Positions 5,767 to 8,619 of a DNA stretch of 8,619 nt are shown piece after piece; the first letter of the stretch is position 1, and each line of letters begins with the position of its first letter. Source of the stretch: an uncultured Anaerolineales bacterium. GTDB lineage: Bacteria > Chloroflexota > Anaerolineae > Anaerolineales > Villigracilaceae. The position numbers and the translations under genes are program-made. The notes beneath the pieces are model-generated. The model was not told where the DNA came from. It worked only from the letters and a program-made list of their open reading frames with translations, and made no database searches. The stretch is taken from the NCBI GenBank assembly GCA_938008865.1, contig CALLJA010000451.1, forward strand, positions 1 through 8,619. Direction: 5' to 3'.

Positions 5767-8619
5767 ATGGAATTCAAAACCCGCGCAGACCTGATGGCCT
5801 CTCCCGAAACGTGGAAGCCCAATTTCGACAGGGAAGTTCGCTTTGCGGTGGTCATGTACGGGGGCATCTCGCTGGCGATCTATATCTACGGCGTGGCGCA
5901 GGAACTCTTCAACCTGGTGCGCTCCACGGCGGTCAGAACCCTGGATGATGGGGGCGAGGAGTTCCTGTTTTCGTGGGACCAACTCACCGCGATCCAGCGC
6001 GAGTACCGGGCTCTGGGACGCAAACTGCGCGCCCGCTTCGTGGTGGACATCCTCTCGGGCACATCGGCGGGGGGCATCAACGCTGTTTACCTGGCCAAGG
6101 CCCTGGTCAACAACCAGGATTTCAACAAACTCAAAGACTTATGGATCAAGGAGGGCGACATCGGGCGGCTGCTCAACGACAGAGGGTCGCGCCCCAACCT
6201 GGGCGGCTTGAGGGAACAGTCCACGCCCGCCTCGCTGTTGAATAACCAGCGCATGTACTTTAAGCTCCTCGAAGCCCTGGACCGTATGGAAAACCCGCAC
6301 CGGTCGGACAAATTTATCTCACCCTACGTGCAGGAACTCGACCTTTCGATCACCGCCTCCGACATCCGCGGCTATCCCCTGCGGGTGAACCTGCCCGGCG
6401 ACGCGCCCGGCGCAGAGGTGGACGAGTACCGCTACCGTTCGGTCTTCCGCTTCCATTACTCCACCGAAGAGGCGGCGGGCGGGTATAGCAACGACTTCAC
6501 CGTCCAACAGAATCCCTTCCTGGCTTTTGTGGCGCGCTGTACCTCCTCCATCCCGCCTGCCTTCGAGCCGATGCGCCTGGACGACGTCAAGCCCATCCTG
6601 GATACCGGGTATTTCCGCAATCGTTATACCTACGATCCCGAATCCTGGAAGGGACTCTACCGCGACTACCAACGCCCGGGCGAGGATTTCCCCGCCCGCT
6701 CCTTCGGCGACGGCGGCTACCTTGACAACAAGCCCTTCAGTTACGCCACCACAGACCTCCTGCGCCGCCGCGCCGACCTGCCCGTGGACCGCAAGCTGAT
6801 CTACATCGAGCCTGCGCCCGAGTCGCTGGCCACACCCGGGGGCGAGCCGTCCCGCCCGGACGTGGTGGAGAATGTGGTCGCCGCGCTGGTCTCCCTGCCG
6901 CGCTACGAGACCATCCGCGAGGACATCCGCCTGGTGGAGGAGCGTAACCGTCTGATCGACCAGGTCAACCATGTGCTGGAACATTCGCAGGAATCCACCG
7001 TCGATTTCATGCGTTCGAACTGGGAAAACATCCGCGATTGGCAGACGCGCGGCCCAGCCTTTGCATTGCGCTACCTCGACGACCTGATCGCCGCCTATGG
7101 CCCGGGCTACCTTCTGTACCACAACCTGCGGGTGGCGAACGTCTTGAACAATCTCTCCGAGGCGCTGGCACGCGCCCTGGGCTGGGACGACGATGCCAGC
7201 CTGGTGGACGCGCTAAGAAAACTTCTCGAAGCCTGGCGCTTTCGATATTACGACATCAAAGGACCTGGCAAACAGCGCAAGAGGTCGGAAAACGACCTGG
7301 TCTACAATCTCGATATGTCCTGGCGGCTGCGCCGACTGTACTTCGTGCAGAACCTGATCGATACCCTGCTCTTCGCGCTGACGGAGTCCTCAACAGGCGA
7401 CCCGCGCGCCGCAGAGAACAGACGCCGCGCCCTCAACCTGATTCAGGCTTCGGTGGAGGGACGGCAGGCCTCGAAAGCCCTGCGCCGCCCCAGACCCTGG
7501 GTTCTGCCCGAACCATCCTCGCAACAGGCGGGGCGGATTCGGAAGATTCTGTTGTGGTACAAACAATATTTCAACAACGTGCATGTCGCCTTGCGCCGAA
7601 GCGGACGCGACATGCGCAAGCGGAATCTCGTCTCCGAGGCCAGCGCAGATCCCAGCCTGCAGGCCTACATCGACGCGTTGAAGCCGCTGCTGTCTCTCAA
7701 GGAGCGCCTGCGCGAGAGCGTGGCGGTGGACGAGAAATCTGAGCGTTGGGGAGAGTTGACCGAGGTTGTGGAAGGCGCCATCAAGGCGCTCACGCGCCAG
7801 GCCGAAGATGAGACGCAGTCCAACGGGTACCTGTACGAGGCCCTGAGCGCCGCATCGCGCCAATGCCGCGCGCCCCTGCAGATCCGCGGCAGGGATGGGA
7901 ATCTCCCGACCTTCGAAAAAGCGATGCTTCCCAAATCAGGCGGCCTGCCAAAGTTCCCAAAGGAAGAAAGGCTCATCCGCGATTTCATCGGGTTCTACTT
8001 TGACCGCTACGAATATTTCGACATGATCAGCTTCCCGATCCAATTCGGCACGCCCATCGGCGAGTCGGACGTGGTCGAGGTGGCGCGCATCAGCCCCGAG
8101 GATGCCACCAGCCTGGTCGATGAGCGCAAACAGGGGCGGAAGAAACTGGCGGGCATCAAACTGGCCAGTTTCGGGGCCTTCTTCGCCGAGGAATGGCGCA
8201 GGAACGACATGCTGTGGGGCAGGCTGGATGGGGCCGAGCGCTTGTTCGACATGCTTTGGCCGCCGAGCGAGGAGCCCAAGGCCCGCGAGGAATGCCTGCG
8301 CGCCGCGCACCAGGCCATCCTGGCGGAGGACCTGCTGCCCGAGTTGACCGACGGCCTGCGCAAGTCTCTTGGCGCAAGTGGGAGCGCCGTCGTGGATGGG
8401 AAAGCAAAGAGTGACCGTATCCAGCCCAGGCCCAGTTTGATCCCGCCCGAGGTGCGCCGTTTGCAGGCCAACAAGTCCATGCTGGAGGAGGCGCGTCGTA
8501 AGATTGGCAGGGCCATTTCCCCCTGGCCGTTCGGTGAAAAACTCCCGCGCGTGGAGGGGCAGGCGGCGCTGCAATCGCTCGACTCCGCGCTTGCAGACAT
8601 TAACCAGGCGCTCAAAGCG
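5767..8619 (+). CDS. Large patatin-like phospholipase with DUF3376-like region (3' truncated)
   Basis: The frame is open from the ATG at 5767 to the right edge, giving 951 residues without a stop. GGAGG at 5758-5762 lies 4 bases upstream; the frame has a stop at 5728-5730, so no longer form is likely. The N-terminal patatin domain (about 24-350) has a glycine turn YGGISLAIYIYGV (31-43) in the oxyanion position, the nucleophile GTSAG (98-102, Ser100), a conserved ARCTSSIPPAF helix (256-266) and DGG (315-317, Asp315) completing the Ser-Asp dyad. Lipid acyl hydrolase activity is therefore expected. A mostly helical, charged middle follows. Residues about 739-828, with FDRYEYFD, LAGIKLASFGAF and WRRNDMLWGRLDGAERL, match my memory of DUF3376. 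The whole resembles TIGR03607, patatin-related proteins of roughly a thousand residues with unknown function. There is no signal peptide or clear membrane helix, so it is probably cytosolic or peripheral. No nucleotide cyclase or other defence gene is adjacent in the window. Confidence 0.93.
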   Translation, partial: MEFKTRADLMASPETWKPNFDREVRFAVVMYGGISLAIYIYGVAQELFNLVRSTAVRTLDDGGEEFLFSWDQLTAIQREYRALGRKLRARFVVDILSGTSAGGINAVYLAKALVNNQDFNKLKDLWIKEGDIGRLLNDRGSRPNLGGLREQSTPASLLNNQRMYFKLLEALDRMENPHRSDKFISPYVQELDLSITASDIRGYPLRVNLPGDAPGAEVDEYRYRSVFRFHYSTEEAAGGYSNDFTVQQNPFLAFVARCTSSIPPAFEPMRLDDVKPILDTGYFRNRYTYDPESWKGLYRDYQRPGEDFPARSFGDGGYLDNKPFSYATTDLLRRRADLPVDRKLIYIEPAPESLATPGGEPSRPDVVENVVAALVSLPRYETIREDIRLVEERNRLIDQVNHVLEHSQESTVDFMRSNWENIRDWQTRGPAFALRYLDDLIAAYGPGYLLYHNLRVANVLNNLSEALARALGWDDDASLVDALRKLLEAWRFRYYDIKGPGKQRKRSENDLVYNLDMSWRLRRLYFVQNLIDTLLFALTESSTGDPRAAENRRRALNLIQASVEGRQASKALRRPRPWVLPEPSSQQAGRIRKILLWYKQYFNNVHVALRRSGRDMRKRNLVSEASADPSLQAYIDALKPLLSLKERLRESVAVDEKSERWGELTEVVEGAIKALTRQAEDETQSNGYLYEALSAASRQCRAPLQIRGRDGNLPTFEKAMLPKSGGLPKFPKEERLIRDFIGFYFDRYEYFDMISFPIQFGTPIGESDVVEVARISPEDATSLVDERKQGRKKLAGIKLASFGAFFAEEWRRNDMLWGRLDGAERLFDMLWPPSEEPKAREECLRAAHQAILAEDLLPELTDGLRKSLGASGSAVVDGKAKSDRIQPRPSLIPPEVRRLQANKSMLEEARRKIGRAISPWPFGEKLPRVEGQAALQSLDSALADINQALKA

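Noticed and set aside
5767..8619. CBASS-type phage defence operon with a patatin effector
   Set aside because: No nucleotide cyclase, Cap2/Cap3-like or other defence gene is in the window, the preceding gene belongs to a separate terminated unit, and the protein fits the larger DUF3376 type better than CapV. Downstream genes are not visible, so this is unsupported rather than excluded.

Overview
The window is about 60% GC by eye and densely coded. All seven genes lie on the plus strand, with very short gaps except at two intergenic spacers of roughly 125 bases. The gene content points to a bacterium, and Chloroflexota, perhaps Anaerolineae, is my best guess. It includes a DsbD-like membrane protein fused to a cupredoxin, a soluble Hanks-type kinase, RarD, and a long patatin of the DUF3376 type. 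The lineage is an inference from gene style; there is no rRNA or other marker to fix it.

Region 1 (1-1736) is the end of a transcription unit that appears to handle copper or thiols. It holds the C-terminal end of a conserved protein, a DsbD/TauE-like membrane protein with a C-terminal cupredoxin domain, and a 71-residue CopZ-like heavy-metal-binding protein. A strong intrinsic terminator follows directly. The likely logic is that the small chaperone binds Cu(I) in the cytosol, while the membrane protein moves metal or reducing power across the membrane to an outward-facing copper site.

Region 2 (1737-5690) reads as one complete four-gene operon. It has a promoter with a 17-base spacer, then a Ser/Thr kinase, a membrane acyltransferase (family 3), RarD and an SDR-type epimerase/dehydratase-like protein. 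The gaps between genes are 3, 14 and 0 bases, and an 11-bp hairpin with a T-run closes the unit. The acyltransferase and SDR suggest work on sugars or the cell envelope. The kinase and RarD have no obvious link to that, so a joint role is only suggested by shared transcription.

Region 3 (5691-8619) begins with a second promoter of the same architecture and carries one very long gene that runs off the window. It encodes at least 951 residues: an N-terminal patatin phospholipase domain with an intact Ser/Asp dyad, a long middle region, and a DUF3376-like segment. It resembles the patatin-related family known as TIGR03607, whose function is not established. No rRNA, tRNA, CRISPR array, insertion sequence or attachment site was seen. 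I did not find a clearly new multi-gene system; the patatin protein and the split copper module are the best candidates for a second look.
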